A DNA stretch of 14,615 nt from Comamonadaceae bacterium (lineage in GTDB: Bacteria; Pseudomonadota; Gammaproteobacteria; Burkholderiales; Burkholderiaceae_C): positions 1-14,615 of the forward strand of contig CANGZG010000051.1 of the NCBI GenBank assembly GCA_947458415.1, given 5' to 3'. Made by a program: the position numbers and the translations under genes. Below are positions 14,004 through 14,615 of this stretch, piece by piece; positions within the stretch are counted from its first letter, which is position 1; each line of letters starts with the position of its first letter. The notes beneath the pieces were generated by a model. That model was not told the origin of the DNA and searched no databases. It saw only the letters and a list, made by a program, of their open reading frames with translations.

Positions 14004-14615
14004 ATGTCTGCATTGCCCGACAATTTGCGCACGTTTGCATCGAACGACAGCGATTCACAAGAAACACGCGAATGGATGGATGCACTGTCTGCAGTCATCG
14101 CCTCCGAGGGCCCTGAACGAGCCCACTTCTTATTAGAGCAACTGCTGGAACATGCCCGCGAGAACAGCATCGACATGCCGTTTTCTGCCAACACCGGTTA
14201 TGTCAACACGCTCGAACCCGACCAAGAAGAGCGCTGCCCCGGCAACATTGAAATTGAAGAACGGTTGCGCGCTTACATGCGCTGGAACGCCATGGCCATG
14301 GTGGTCAAAGCCAACCGCCACAACCCGGCAGATGGCGGCGACCTTGGCGGACACATCGGTTCGTTTGCCTCATTGGCCCACATGTTCGGTGCCGGTTTCA
14401 ACCACTTTTGGCATGCCGAAAATGAAAACCACGGCGGCGATTTGCTTTACATCCAAGGCCACGTGTCGCCTGGCGTTTATGCCCGCGCCTATTTGGAAGG
14501 CCGCCTGACCGAGGAACAGTTATTGAATTTCCGTCAGGAAGTCGATGGCAAAGGTTTGTCCAGCTACCCGCACCCCAAACTCATGCCCGAGTTTTGGCAG
14601 TTCCCCACGGTGTCC
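14004..14615 (+). CDS. aceE: Pyruvate dehydrogenase E1 component, homodimeric type (3' end cut by window)
   Basis: First 204 residues of the thiamine-diphosphate E1 subunit of the pyruvate dehydrogenase complex, which decarboxylates pyruvate and passes the acetyl group to lipoyl E2; the full protein is about 890-900 residues, so roughly three quarters lies beyond the window. Recognisable blocks in order: MDALSAVIASEGPERAHFLL (25-44), NTGYVNTL, IEIEERLRAYMRWNAMAMV, DGGDLGGHIGSFASLAHMFG (about 110-129), HGGDLLYIQGHVSPG (about 142-156), YLEGRLTEEQLLNFRQE and YPHPKLMPEFWQFPTVS at the cut. The frame is open to the last base. A strong AAGGAG site lies 6 bases before the ATG. The genes for E2 and E3 would be expected downstream. 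It is divergent from the sensor kinase gene across a 136-base gap. Confidence 0.97.
   Translation, partial: MSALPDNLRTFASNDSDSQETREWMDALSAVIASEGPERAHFLLEQLLEHARENSIDMPFSANTGYVNTLEPDQEERCPGNIEIEERLRAYMRWNAMAMVVKANRHNPADGGDLGGHIGSFASLAHMFGAGFNHFWHAENENHGGDLLYIQGHVSPGVYARAYLEGRLTEEQLLNFRQEVDGKGLSSYPHPKLMPEFWQFPTVS

Noticed and set aside
1..14615. Mobile elements, CRISPR arrays, toxin-antitoxin or defence systems.
   Set aside because: No transposase, integrase, terminal inverted repeats, spaced direct repeats or recognisable toxin or defence domains were found; the window is continuous housekeeping-type chromosome.

Overview
The window is ordinary, gene-dense bacterial chromosome. Gene content, protein relatedness and a GC content that looks mid-50s by eye suggest a betaproteobacterium of the Burkholderiales, probably Comamonadaceae-like; this is an inference from remembered protein families, not a search. 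I count 16 protein genes (one cut at each end of the window). I see no rRNA, tRNA, CRISPR array, insertion sequence or phage gene. No gap between genes exceeds about 215 bases.

Left part (1-2570): the 3' end of an FtsX/MacB-type ABC transporter permease is followed by an exported DUF3299 protein. This pair belongs to a recurrent transporter locus linked to zinc in some gammaproteobacteria. Next comes a bactofilin (cytoskeletal polymer) whose end overlaps a convergent small exported protein of unknown function. That small gene follows a type II haloacid dehalogenase-like hydrolase on the minus strand.

Middle part (2599-7817): the dehalogenase gene is divergent from aroQ (3-dehydroquinate dehydratase), and aroQ overlaps a MAPEG-family membrane protein gene by 4 bases. 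Two small exported proteins of unknown function follow, transcribed divergently: one cysteine-containing, one histidine-rich. Then pyrD (pyrimidine synthesis) and a DnaQ-like exonuclease lie together on the minus strand, divergent from rpiA (pentose phosphate pathway).

Right part (7808-14615): a tight minus-strand unit runs sensor histidine kinase, FixJ-type response regulator, folD (one-carbon folate metabolism), prlC (oligopeptidase A). The last three junctions are 32, 3 and 4 bases. This unit is divergent from aceE (pyruvate dehydrogenase E1), which runs off the window. The kinase has a large periplasmic sensor region and two PAS-type domains, so an unknown signal is read next to central carbon genes.

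I do not see a clearly new biological system. The points most worth checking are the two-component/folD/prlC/aceE arrangement, the probably leaderless aroQ with a perfect dyad in its upstream region, the exonuclease with an extra conserved C-terminal module, the four convergent gene pairs that abut or overlap without a visible terminator, and the uncharacterised small exported proteins.
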